DNA of 64,000 nt from Haloarcula litorea. Lineage in GTDB: Archaea > Halobacteriota > Halobacteria > Halobacteriales > Haloarculaceae. The notes below the pieces were generated by a model. It saw nothing but the letters and a program-made list of their open reading frames with translations. It was not told where the DNA came from and searched no databases. Location of the stretch: assembly GCF_029338195.1 (NCBI RefSeq), contig NZ_CP119779.1, forward strand, positions 2,666,001-2,730,000, given 5' to 3'. Positions 1 through 7,113 of this stretch are shown here, piece after piece; within the stretch, counting starts at the first letter, position 1, and the number at the start of each line of letters is the position of its first letter. Made by a program: the position numbers and the translations under genes.

Positions 1-1
1 C

Positions 2-910
2 GTCGTCGGCATCCCCCGGAGCGGTCTGATGGCCAGTAATCTATTGGCTCTCCACCTCGATCGGCCGTTGACGACGCTGGAGGGGTTCGGCCGCGGCTAC
101 ACGATACAGACCGGACGGCGTCACGAGTCGGATGTCGATAGGTCGTCAGTAAGCTCCGTGCTAGTCGTCGACGACAGCGTCAACACCGGGGCGACCATGA
201 CCCGGGCGAAGCGCGAGATCGACCGCTGCTCCCGAGGAGTAGACGTCACCTACGGTGCCGTGTACACCTCTCACGAAGGCAAGGACTACGTCGACACGTA
301 CTCGCAGGTGCTTCCGACGCCGAGAGTCTTCGAGTGGAACGTGATGCACCACCCCGGGCTGTCGAACTGGTGTGTCGACCTGGACGGGGTGCTCTGTCGC
401 GATCCGACGACCAGGGAGAACGACGACGGCGAACGGTACCGGGAGTTCGTCCGGAGCGTCGAACCGAACGTGGTCCCGTCGAAGGAGATCGGGTACATCG
501 TCACGGCCCGGCTGGAGAAGTACCGGGACCTGACCGAAACGTGGCTCTCGACCCACGGGATCGAGTACGGGGAGCTGATCATGATGGACTACCCCGACAA
601 ACAGACCAGACAGTCGATGGGGAACCACGCGCGCTACAAGGCCAACGTCTACGAACAGACCGATGCGGACCTGTTCATCGAGAGCGAGGAGGGACAGGCG
701 ACGGCGATAGCCGACATCGCACACGGGCCGGTGTTCTGCTACGGTATGAACTACATGGTCCGGGAGGGCTGTTCGAAGCGGGTGAGCCGGCGGGCGACCC
801 GGTCGGCGAAGACGCTGGCGTCGAATCCGGCCCGGTACGCACGCGAGTTCGTGAACGACCCGACCAGGTTCGCCGCGAAAGTCGTCAATCAGATCTTCCG
901 GACGGGCTGA
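2..910 (+). CDS. Phosphoribosyltransferase-HAD fusion protein (5' truncated)
   Basis: The reading frame is open to the window edge and begins mid-gene: before the first ATG at 29 it encodes VVGIPRSGL, the first strand and PPi loop of a type I phosphoribosyltransferase. The PRPP-binding signature VLVVDDSVNTGATM follows near base 160. After about residue 110 a second domain begins with WCVDLDGVLCRD, the DxD motif of HAD phosphatases, and continues with a TAR segment and a K/D-containing tail. The product is therefore a PRTase fused to a HAD-like phosphatase, presumably acting on a ribose-phosphate or phosphosugar; the substrate cannot be read. It converges with the halocyanin gene downstream. 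The annotated true start lies upstream of the window. Confidence 0.8.
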   Translation, partial: VVGIPRSGLMASNLLALHLDRPLTTLEGFGRGYTIQTGRRHESDVDRSSVSSVLVVDDSVNTGATMTRAKREIDRCSRGVDVTYGAVYTSHEGKDYVDTYSQVLPTPRVFEWNVMHHPGLSNWCVDLDGVLCRDPTTRENDDGERYREFVRSVEPNVVPSKEIGYIVTARLEKYRDLTETWLSTHGIEYGELIMMDYPDKQTRQSMGNHARYKANVYEQTDADLFIESEEGQATAIADIAHGPVFCYGMNYMVREGCSKRVSRRATRSAKTLASNPARYAREFVNDPTRFAAKVVNQIFRTG

Positions 911-954
911 TCGCCGGGCGGGGCTTCGGTGGTCGACACGCGGTTCCGGGCCGC

Positions 955-1830
955 TCACTCGACGACGACAGCGCCGCGCATCCCCAGGGCCTTGTGGGGG
1001 AGACAGGCGTACAGGTACGACCCGGTCGACTCGAAGGTGTGTTCGAAGTGGACGCCGGGTTCGGGGACCACGTCGCCGGAATCGATGTCCGCGTTCTCGA
1101 AGACGACGTTGTGAGCGCCGCCGTCGCCGGTCCACTTCCAGCGGACGGTCGTCCCGCTGTCGACTCGCAACACCGGCGGGGAGAACGCGAACTCGCCACC
1201 GTTGCCCTCGGCACCGACGGACACGGTGGTCGTCGTCGCCCCGGTCCGGTCGGTGACGGTGCCGTCGAAGTTGCCGACACTGGCCAGCCACTCGTCGACC
1301 TTCTGGTAGCCCGTCGACGGCGGTTCCTTGACGACGACGGCTCCCTTCATCCCCTCGTCTCGCCGTGGCTCGGAGACGTACGGGTAGACTCCTGGCTCGT
1401 CGAAGATGTAGTGGTAGCCGGTGCCCGGCTGGGCGTTCGTCCGGCCGCTGTCGAAGGTCCCGTCCAGCGCGACGACGTTGTGCTGGCCGCCGTGACCGGT
1501 CCAGTCCCACCGGACGGTCGTCATCGGCGGGACCTCCACGACGGTCGGGTAGAAGGCGTAGTCGTCCCCGAAGGGCTCGCCGACCGCCACCGTGGCCTGG
1601 TCGCCGGGACCGTACCGCCGTCGGTCGCCGTCGTAGCCGTTGGCGTCGGCCAGCCAGGCCTCGAGATCGGATGGCGGTGTCGTCTCCGAGTCCGGGGTCG
1701 CCGACTCGGCCGATCCCGAGACGTCGGCCGATGCGGAGGCCGTGCCGTCGGTGAGACAGCCGGAGACGGCGGTGATGCCTGCGAGGGCGGTGCCAGCGAG
1801 GAACTGTCTGCGAGTGGAGGGGCGTTTCAT
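955..1830 (-). CDS. Two-domain halocyanin (blue copper) lipoprotein, first domain degenerate
   Basis: A 291-residue exported blue-copper protein, likely a membrane-anchored electron carrier. The N-terminus has a Tat-like RRQFL and a lipobox ending at C25. Two halocyanin/cupredoxin domains follow, about residues 55-168 and 175-291. Domain 2 has a full type-1 site: H240, C276, H279, M284 (C-x2-H-x4-M). Domain 1 aligns exactly but has H117, S153, R156, M161, so the Cys and second His are gone. The ATG at 1830 is chosen because it places the signal at the N-terminus; the frame is open further upstream without signal-like sequence. A weak TATA-like element lies near 1858. The gene is divergent from an HTH regulator. 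Confidence 0.9.
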   Translation of the reverse strand: MKRPSTRRQFLAGTALAGITAVSGCLTDGTASASADVSGSAESATPDSETTPPSDLEAWLADANGYDGDRRRYGPGDQATVAVGEPFGDDYAFYPTVVEVPPMTTVRWDWTGHGGQHNVVALDGTFDSGRTNAQPGTGYHYIFDEPGVYPYVSEPRRDEGMKGAVVVKEPPSTGYQKVDEWLASVGNFDGTVTDRTGATTTTVSVGAEGNGGEFAFSPPVLRVDSGTTVRWKWTGDGGAHNVVFENADIDSGDVVPEPGVHFEHTFESTGSYLYACLPHKALGMRGAVVVE

Positions 1831-2003
1831 CGCGGCTGGACGTTCGTGTTCCGGACCACAAAGCGCCACGGTGGTTTCCAGAATCTGGAAATCGGACCGC
1901 CGTTCTACTTCGGTCGGCGTCCCACTGTCGACAGCGCCCACCGACCAGGGGTTTGAAATTCACAGTGGGTGTAGCCCACGGACACCCCGTCCACCGCTCG
2001 AAC

Positions 2004-2009
2004 GGAGGT
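2004..2009 (+). promoter_or_regulatory. Shine-Dalgarno GGAGGT for the HTH gene
   Basis: GGAGGT lies 6 nt before the GTG at 2016 and decides this start over the upstream in-frame ATG at 1953. Clear Shine-Dalgarno sites are uncommon in this window, where leaderless starts dominate. Confidence 0.6.
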
Positions 2010-2015
2010 CCCCGC

Positions 2016-2378
2016 GTGTCACGAGAGGAGACGATAGATCGACAGGCGATGTTCGAGGCCCTCGCGGACCCGGACTGCCGGGCCATCCTCGCGACGCTGG
2101 AGGAGCCCCGGCCGGCCAAGGCGGTCGCGGAGGCCTGTGACCTGCCACAGACGAGCACGTACCGGAAGCTCCAGCAGTTGAGCGACGCCTCGCTCGTCGA
2201 GGAACGGACGGACGTCCGGGCGGACGGGCACCACGCGACCGCATACGTCCGTGACTGCTCGGGCGTCTTCGTCGCCGTCGACGGCGACGAACCGTTCGAA
2301 GTCGACATCGTCCGTGACCCCGAGTCGCCGGACGAGCGGCTCGCCCGGCTCTGGACGCGGATCAGCGAGGAACTATGA
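2016..2378 (+). CDS. Winged-helix HTH transcriptional regulator (ArsR-like)
   Basis: A 120-residue protein with a winged-helix DNA-binding domain over residues 10-75 (MFEALADPDCRAILATLEE, then a recognition segment LPQTSTYRKLQQL), typical of haloarchaeal ArsR-like regulators. The GTG start is preceded by GGAGGT. It overlaps the next gene by 4 nt (ATGA), so the regulator and the membrane protein are translationally coupled. Two halocyanin genes flank this pair on the other strand, suggesting control of copper-protein expression or redox adaptation; that is inference from position. The ligand is unknown; the C-terminal half has a single Cys and no clear metal motif. Confidence 0.8.
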   Translation: MSREETIDRQAMFEALADPDCRAILATLEEPRPAKAVAEACDLPQTSTYRKLQQLSDASLVEERTDVRADGHHATAYVRDCSGVFVAVDGDEPFEVDIVRDPESPDERLARLWTRISEEL

Positions 2379-2677
2379 CAGGAGAAATCACCCCACTCGT
2401 CGTCGCACTCAAGACCGTGACGCTCCTGCTCGGCGGGCTCATCACGTACTTCGCCGCCAGCGCCGCGGTCACGACAGAGGCACGGCCGCTTCAGCTACTC
2501 GCCGTCGGGTTCGCGACGGTCACGCTCGGATCGCTCTCGGCGGGCGTCGCGGACCAGATCCTGTCGGTCGACACCGGGACGGCGCTGGTCGCGGAGAGCG
2601 CGCTCACGGCGGTCGGTTTCGCGATCATCACCTACTCGCTGTACGTCGCGAGTCGGTCGTCGCTCGGCGGCCGCTGA
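2375..2677 (+). CDS. Small membrane protein, DUF7521-like
   Basis: A 100-residue protein with three predicted membrane segments (about residues 9-30, 40-60, 72-93) and almost no soluble part. It resembles the haloarchaeal DUF7521 family, usually found directly after an HTH regulator as here (family name from memory, unverified). The ATGA overlap with the regulator gene implies a two-gene operon. Function is unknown; a role as a membrane partner or sensor of the regulator is a reasonable guess only. It converges with the second halocyanin gene 8 nt downstream. Confidence 0.75.
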   Translation: MTGEITPLVVALKTVTLLLGGLITYFAASAAVTTEARPLQLLAVGFATVTLGSLSAGVADQILSVDTGTALVAESALTAVGFAIITYSLYVASRSSLGGR

Positions 2678-2685
2678 CGCCGCCG

Positions 2686-3198
2686 TTACTCGACGACGAC
2701 AGCGCCTTTCATCCCGACGCCCTTGTGCGGGGTGCAGAAGTACAGGGAGTTGCCGCTCTCCTCGAAGGTGTACTCGAAGGTGTGGCCCTCCTCGCCGGTG
2801 AGTTCGCTCTCGTAGGCCCCGCTCTCGGCGACGACGTTGTGGGAGGCACCCTCGCCGGTCCAGCGCCAGGTGACGGTGGTGCCGGCGCTGACCCGCACCG
2901 CGGGCGGCGCGAACGCGAAGTTCCCGCCGTTGCCCTCCGCGCCGACCGAGATCTCGACGGCGTCGGAGCCGGTCCGGTCGGCGACACTCCCGTCGAAGTT
3001 GCCGACCTCCGAGAGGTAGTCGCTGACCTCGCTTGGGACGCCGCCGTCGCCGCCGTCCCCGCCGTCGCCACCGTCGCTGCCGTCGCTCCCGTCACCGCCG
3101 CTACCGCCGCCACCGGAACCGCCGCAGCCGGCCAGCAGTCCGGCGGCCGATACCGCCGCAGTACCGATGAACGTCCGACGAGTCGGCTTGTCTGACAT
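2686..3198 (-). CDS. Halocyanin lipoprotein
   Basis: A 170-residue blue-copper lipoprotein. TRRTFIG near the N-terminus is Tat-like, and the lipobox LLAGC ends at C25. A Gly/Ser/Asp linker (residues 26-53) tethers one halocyanin domain (55-170) to the membrane. The type-1 ligands are complete: H120, C155, H158, M163. It probably shuttles electrons outside the membrane between respiratory complexes, as Natronomonas halocyanin is thought to do. Start ATG 3198 is chosen for the signal sequence. The domain is close to domain 2 of the two-domain halocyanin 1.7 kb away, so the two genes are likely paralogues. Confidence 0.92.
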   Translation of the reverse strand: MSDKPTRRTFIGTAAVSAAGLLAGCGGSGGGGSGGDGSDGSDGGDGGDGGDGGVPSEVSDYLSEVGNFDGSVADRTGSDAVEISVGAEGNGGNFAFAPPAVRVSAGTTVTWRWTGEGASHNVVAESGAYESELTGEEGHTFEYTFEESGNSLYFCTPHKGVGMKGAVVVE

Positions 3199-3406
3199 AC
3201 ACTCGAACTCGGGGCTACGGACTGAAAAACCAGTCGCTTGTCGCAGGACAGAAAGCTTGATACCGCTCGATTCGCGGTGTTCGGCCCCGAACGCGCCGAC
3301 TCCGGGAATCACGATCGCCGAATATGTTCGCCCGGGGTCACGACACCGACACAGTTCGGACCGGGGTTGAAACGGCCGCGGTCACAAGTGGCCGTATGCG
3401 ACAGAG

Positions 3407-4945
3407 GTGGACTGCGTGACGGTCTGGGTCCGGGGCGACCAGCTGACACGGCGGCGGGGGCCGCTGGCCGACCGGCCCGGCGAGCGGGTCCTGTTCGTCG
3501 AGGCGGCGTCGTTCGCGGAGAAGCTCCCCTACCACCCGCACAAGCTGACGCTGGTGTTCAGCGCGATGCGGCACCTGCGAGACGATCTCCGACAGGCGGG
3601 GCGGCCCGTCGACTACCGGCGGGTCGAGACGTTCGAGGCGGGACTCCGGGACCACTTCACGGCCCACCCCGAGGACACGCTCGTCGCGCAGCGGCCCCAG
3701 ACCGACGGAGCCCGCCAGCGGATCGAGGGCATCGTCGCCGACGCCGGCGGGAGCGTCGAGTTCGTCCCCGACGAGCGGTTCCTCTGCTCGCCCGAGCGGT
3801 TCGACGAGTGGGCGGGCGACGACGGTACCTACCGCCACGAGGAGTTCTACCGGATGCTGCGCCGTGAGACCGGCTACCTGATGGCCGACGGCGACCCGGT
3901 CGGGGGCGAGTGGAACTACGACGACCAGAACCGGGAGACCCCGCCAGACGACTGGGAGGCCCCCGAGGCTCCAGCTTTCGAACCGGACGAGACGACCCGC
4001 GAGGTGGCCGCGTGGGTCGCGGAGCGGTTCGACGGCGGCTACGACGAGCCCCCGTTCGGCGGTGACTGGGCCGACCCCGAGACGTTCCGCTGGCCTGTCA
4101 CGCGCAAGGAGGCGGTCGAGGCGCTGGACCACTTCGTCACCCACCGACTTGCGGAGTTCGGCCCCTACCAGGACGCGATGCTCGGCGACGAGTGGGCGCT
4201 GGCTCACAGCCTGCTGTCGACGTCCCTGAACCTCGGGTTACTGGGTCCCAGTGAGGTGATCGAACGGGCGATCGCGGCCTACGAGGACGGCGACGCGCCG
4301 CTGAACAGCGTCGAGGGGTTCGTCCGGCAGGTGCTGGGCTGGCGGGAGTTTATGCGGCACGTCTACCGCCGGGAGATGCCGGAGCTGGCGACGGCGAACC
4401 AGCTGGGGGCGAACGAGGACCTGCCGGAGCTCTACTGGACCGGCGAGACGGAGATGGCCTGTCTCTCGGACGTGGTCGACGGCGTTCGGAAACGGGGCTA
4501 CTCCCACCACATCGAGCGGCTGATGATCCTCTCGAACTTCGCACTGTTGTACGGCGTCGAACCCGCGCAACTGAACCGGTGGTTCCACGCGGGCTACGTC
4601 GACGCCTTCCACTGGGTGACGACGCCGAACGTCGTCGAGATGGGCTCGTACGGGGCGGGCGTGTTCGCGACGAAACCCTACGCCGCCTCCGCGAACTACG
4701 TCGACGGGATGAGCGACTACTGCTCGGGCTGTCCCTACTACAAGACCAAGACCACCGGCGACGGCGCGTGCCCGTTCAACGCGCTGTACTGGGACTTCCT
4801 CGACCGCAACGAGGACCAGCTGCGTTCGAACCACCGGATGGGGCTGGTCTACGGCCACGTCGACGACAAGAGCGAGGGCGAACTCGACGACATCCGCGAG
4901 CGGGCCGACGAGGTCCGGGCGATGGCCCGCGAGGGGAGCCTCTGA
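3407..4945 (+). CDS. Iron-sulfur photolyase/cryptochrome-like protein (FeS-BCP, PhrB type)
   Basis: A 512-residue flavoprotein of the prokaryotic iron-sulfur photolyase family (COG3046), probably repairing UV (6-4) photoproducts. The N-terminal Rossmann domain has the VRGDQLT opening. The FAD-binding helical domain (residues 230-500) contains the four cluster cysteines C352, C439, C442 and C455, the last three in CSGCPYY...GACPF, closely matching the spacing of Agrobacterium PhrB. Two GTG starts are possible: 3407, used here, and 3416 (giving MTVWVRGDQL), which follows GAGGTG at a better distance and matches how such proteins usually begin. The neighbours are unrelated, so it is probably a single transcription unit. 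Confidence 0.88.
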   Translation: MDCVTVWVRGDQLTRRRGPLADRPGERVLFVEAASFAEKLPYHPHKLTLVFSAMRHLRDDLRQAGRPVDYRRVETFEAGLRDHFTAHPEDTLVAQRPQTDGARQRIEGIVADAGGSVEFVPDERFLCSPERFDEWAGDDGTYRHEEFYRMLRRETGYLMADGDPVGGEWNYDDQNRETPPDDWEAPEAPAFEPDETTREVAAWVAERFDGGYDEPPFGGDWADPETFRWPVTRKEAVEALDHFVTHRLAEFGPYQDAMLGDEWALAHSLLSTSLNLGLLGPSEVIERAIAAYEDGDAPLNSVEGFVRQVLGWREFMRHVYRREMPELATANQLGANEDLPELYWTGETEMACLSDVVDGVRKRGYSHHIERLMILSNFALLYGVEPAQLNRWFHAGYVDAFHWVTTPNVVEMGSYGAGVFATKPYAASANYVDGMSDYCSGCPYYKTKTTGDGACPFNALYWDFLDRNEDQLRSNHRMGLVYGHVDDKSEGELDDIRERADEVRAMAREGSL

Positions 4946-5647
4946 CTACTCGCGCCAGTCGTCGACGGCACACTCCCGCAGCTCCGACCGGGAGTGCCAC
5001 TCGCGGGGGCGGACGGCGACGACGACGCCGGCGAGGTACGCCACCGCGACGGCCACCGTGACGACGACCCCGGGGACCATCCCGATGGCCGCGCTGGCGG
5101 GCCAGTCGCCGCTCTCGGCGAAGGCAGTCACGCGGATGAGCCAGGCGGCGGTGACGACGGTGAACAGCGCGAGGTAGACGCGGCGGAGCCGGTGGGCCAG
5201 CGCCTCCTCGAAGGGGACCTTGAGTGTCGGGCGCTCGTAGTCGCGGCCGAGCTTCCGCCGCCACCCGTCGTCGTCGACGGGCTCGCTGGGATCGAGGCCG
5301 TGCGCCCAGACGTTCTGCTGGACGAGGCGGACCCGCGAGCGCCACACGTCGAACCCGCGGTACCGGTGGGCCTCGATGCCGAGGAAGACCCCCAGCGTCA
5401 CCATCCCCACCAGCACCAGGTAGTGGGGGTTCGTCGGGTCCGAGAACGCCCACGTCAGGATGGCGGCGATGACCGTCACCGCCCAGTTGGTGGTCCGGTC
5501 CAGTCGCTCGCGCCAGCGGGTCATCCGGTGGACCTCGCCGCGGTAGAGGTGGGCCATCGACGAACTCGGGCCCATGTCCCGCTCGAAGAGGCCCGCCCCG
5601 ATGCCGCGCTCCGCCTCGCCGCTGGGGTCGAACTCCTCGTCGGTCAT
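4946..5647 (-). CDS. DUF2270 membrane protein
   Basis: A 233-residue protein matching DUF2270: a soluble N-terminus rich in acidic residues, then LYRGEVHRMTRWRERLD leading into two membrane segments (about residues 48-95), a cytosolic loop, and two more segments near residues 160-215. Its ATG overlaps the stop of the HTH gene (4 nt), so the two are translationally coupled. It is the last gene of a minus-strand run that begins with the rhodanese/MBL gene at 8304. Its molecular function is unknown; by context it may belong to sulfur handling or act as membrane partner of the regulator. Confidence 0.85.
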   Translation of the reverse strand: MTDEEFDPSGEAERGIGAGLFERDMGPSSSMAHLYRGEVHRMTRWRERLDRTTNWAVTVIAAILTWAFSDPTNPHYLVLVGMVTLGVFLGIEAHRYRGFDVWRSRVRLVQQNVWAHGLDPSEPVDDDGWRRKLGRDYERPTLKVPFEEALAHRLRRVYLALFTVVTAAWLIRVTAFAESGDWPASAAIGMVPGVVVTVAVAVAYLAGVVVAVRPREWHSRSELRECAVDDWRE

Positions 5648-6024
5648 GCGCGTTCGCCGAACTTCTCCCGGAACTCGTGGATGAGCTGTCCCATCTTGGC
5701 GTAGTAGTCGTTGAGCTCTCGCTGCATCCGATCCGCGATCTCGTCGGGGTCGGTCGGTTCGTAGACGTGGTAGTAGCCGCTGCCCTCGCCGCTGACCTGC
5801 GTCTGGACGACGAGGTCGGCGTCGTGGAGCCGCTGGACCGACCGGTAGGCGGTCGTCCGGTCGCGGTCCACTCGCTCGGCGAGTTCGTCCACCGTCAGGG
5901 GCTCGTCGCTGCCGACCAGCGTCTCGAAACACCGGCGGTCGAGGTCCGTGAGCCCGTGGAAGCAGTCCAGCAGGAACTCACACTCCAGGTCCTCCTCCAG
6001 CGTCGCGCGGATGGCCTCGGGCAT
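5644..6024 (-). CDS. Cysteine-containing HTH regulator of the sulfur island
   Basis: A 126-residue winged-helix protein. Residues 28-80 form the HTH (LTVDELAERVDRDRTTAYRSVQRL), and the C-terminus is a helix typical of dimerising archaeal TrmB/MarR-like regulators. Three cysteines lie before or in the first helices: C15, C21 and C32. The gene lies 40 nt after a YeeE/YedE gene and overlaps the DUF2270 gene, inside a sulfur-transfer operon, so it likely controls these genes. Cys-based sensing of persulfide would fit but is not shown. ATG 6024 is chosen because upstream frame lacks family-like sequence. Confidence 0.8.
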   Translation of the reverse strand: MPEAIRATLEEDLECEFLLDCFHGLTDLDRRCFETLVGSDEPLTVDELAERVDRDRTTAYRSVQRLHDADLVVQTQVSGEGSGYYHVYEPTDPDEIADRMQRELNDYYAKMGQLIHEFREKFGERA

Positions 6025-6064
6025 CACTCCCACCTCCGGGCCGCCGCCGGCATAGTGGTGTCGC

Positions 6065-6532
6065 TCACGCCGACCCCTCCGTCTCGGCGCGTCCGGCCTC
6101 GCCCGACGACGACCGGGCGACGCCCTGGAGGTACGCGCCGGCGAACATCCCGACGACCGCCCAGAGGATGGTGACGTTGCCGACGCCGAGGCTGGCGTAG
6201 GCCGCACCGGGACAGATGCCCGACAGGCCCCAGCCGACGCCGAAGATCCCGCCGCCGACGAGGACGTTCCTATCCATCGACTTCACGCGCTTCCCGAACT
6301 CGCGGCCGGTCAGCGGCGCGGTCCGCCCCGTCGCCGAGGCGGCGGCGAAGACGAGCCCGGCGACGACGCTGGCACCGCCCAGGACGAGCAGCAGGCCCAG
6401 GTCCGTCAACTGGAGGAACCGCAGGACGACCTCGGGCCGGTACATCCGACTCAGCCCGAGTCCGAACCCGAAGACGACCCCGCCGACCGCGACGGCCGGC
6501 AGGAACAGCGGGTGGCGGCCGGCGTCGCTCAC
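6065..6532 (-). CDS. YeeE/YedE-type sulfur transporter half (DUF6691-like)
   Basis: A 155-residue membrane protein with four predicted segments and the motif GLSGICPGAAY (C107), characteristic of the C-terminal half of YeeE/YedE thiosulfate or sulfur transporters. In many bacteria both halves are one polypeptide; here they are two adjacent genes, as in other short YeeE pairs. The start is GTG at 6532. It lies 106 nt downstream of the companion half and is probably co-transcribed with it. The likely role is import of thiosulfate or a related sulfur compound, with the reactive Cys passing sulfur inward. Confidence 0.87.
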   Translation of the reverse strand: MSDAGRHPLFLPAVAVGGVVFGFGLGLSRMYRPEVVLRFLQLTDLGLLLVLGGASVVAGLVFAAASATGRTAPLTGREFGKRVKSMDRNVLVGGGIFGVGWGLSGICPGAAYASLGVGNVTILWAVVGMFAGAYLQGVARSSSGEAGRAETEGSA

Positions 6533-6638
6533 GTGTCGCCCCCTCCGGTCGCTCCCGCTCGCTCGTTTCGAGCCCCTCGCCGTGCGCTCCCCGAGGCGCT
6601 CGCTCCGTTCGCGGGTCGCTCCGCTCGCGTCTCGCGGC

Positions 6639-7112
6639 TCACGGCGTCACCCCCAGTGCCGCCACGACCTGTGCGGTGCCGACGGCGACCCCGACGAACG
6701 TGGCGACGTTCACGAGGGAGGTCTCCGAGAGCGAGCCGACGCCACAGACGCCGTGGCCGGAGGTACAGCCCTTCCCGAGGCGGGTCCCGACGCCGACGAG
6801 GACGCCGCCGACGAGGAGCCGCCACCACTGGACGTCGGTCGTCCAGCCGAACTCGCCGAACGCGAGGCCGTAGAGCGCGCCGCCGGCCGCGATGCTCAGC
6901 GTGAACACGACGCGCCAGTCACGCGACGCCCGGAAGCGGTACTGCTGGAACCGGGACCGGTCGGAGACGTACGACAGCGTCGACTCCAGGAACGTGCTCG
7001 CGCCGGCGACGATCCCCGTCGAGAGGTAGACGACGGCGGTCCCGGTCCCGATGAGCAGCCCCCCGAGCAGGTAGTGGACCCAGCCGTTCGGCAGCAGCGT
7101 CTCGGCGACCAT
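6639..7112 (-). CDS. YeeE/YedE-type sulfur transporter half
   Basis: A 157-residue membrane protein with four predicted segments. RLGKGCTSGHGVCG (C116, C123) is the hallmark of the PF04143 sulfur-transport family, in which the conserved Cys binds thiosulfate or persulfide. It begins 1 nt after the stop of the rhodanese/MBL gene, so the two are surely one operon. With the shorter partner at 6065-6532 it should form the full transporter. The 106-nt spacer between the two halves is low-complexity (runs of gctcg/cgctc) and shows no gene. Confidence 0.88.
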   Translation of the reverse strand: MVAETLLPNGWVHYLLGGLLIGTGTAVVYLSTGIVAGASTFLESTLSYVSDRSRFQQYRFRASRDWRVVFTLSIAAGGALYGLAFGEFGWTTDVQWWRLLVGGVLVGVGTRLGKGCTSGHGVCGVGSLSETSLVNVATFVGVAVGTAQVVAALGVTP

Positions 7113-7113
7113 C

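Noticed and set aside
161-2308. A 715-codon open frame on the minus strand across the PRTase and halocyanin genes
   Set aside because: It is an antisense frame of real genes; Arg-rich composition and no domain. GC-rich haloarchaeal DNA produces many such frames.
3019-3121. ccgtcgcc repeats in the second halocyanin gene
   Set aside because: Coding low complexity for the Gly/Asp/Ser linker between lipid anchor and copper domain.
6533-6638. Repeated gctcg/cgctc runs between the two YeeE halves
   Set aside because: Low-complexity spacer with no defined repeat unit, no gene and no inverted repeat beyond chance; not a mobile element or CRISPR.
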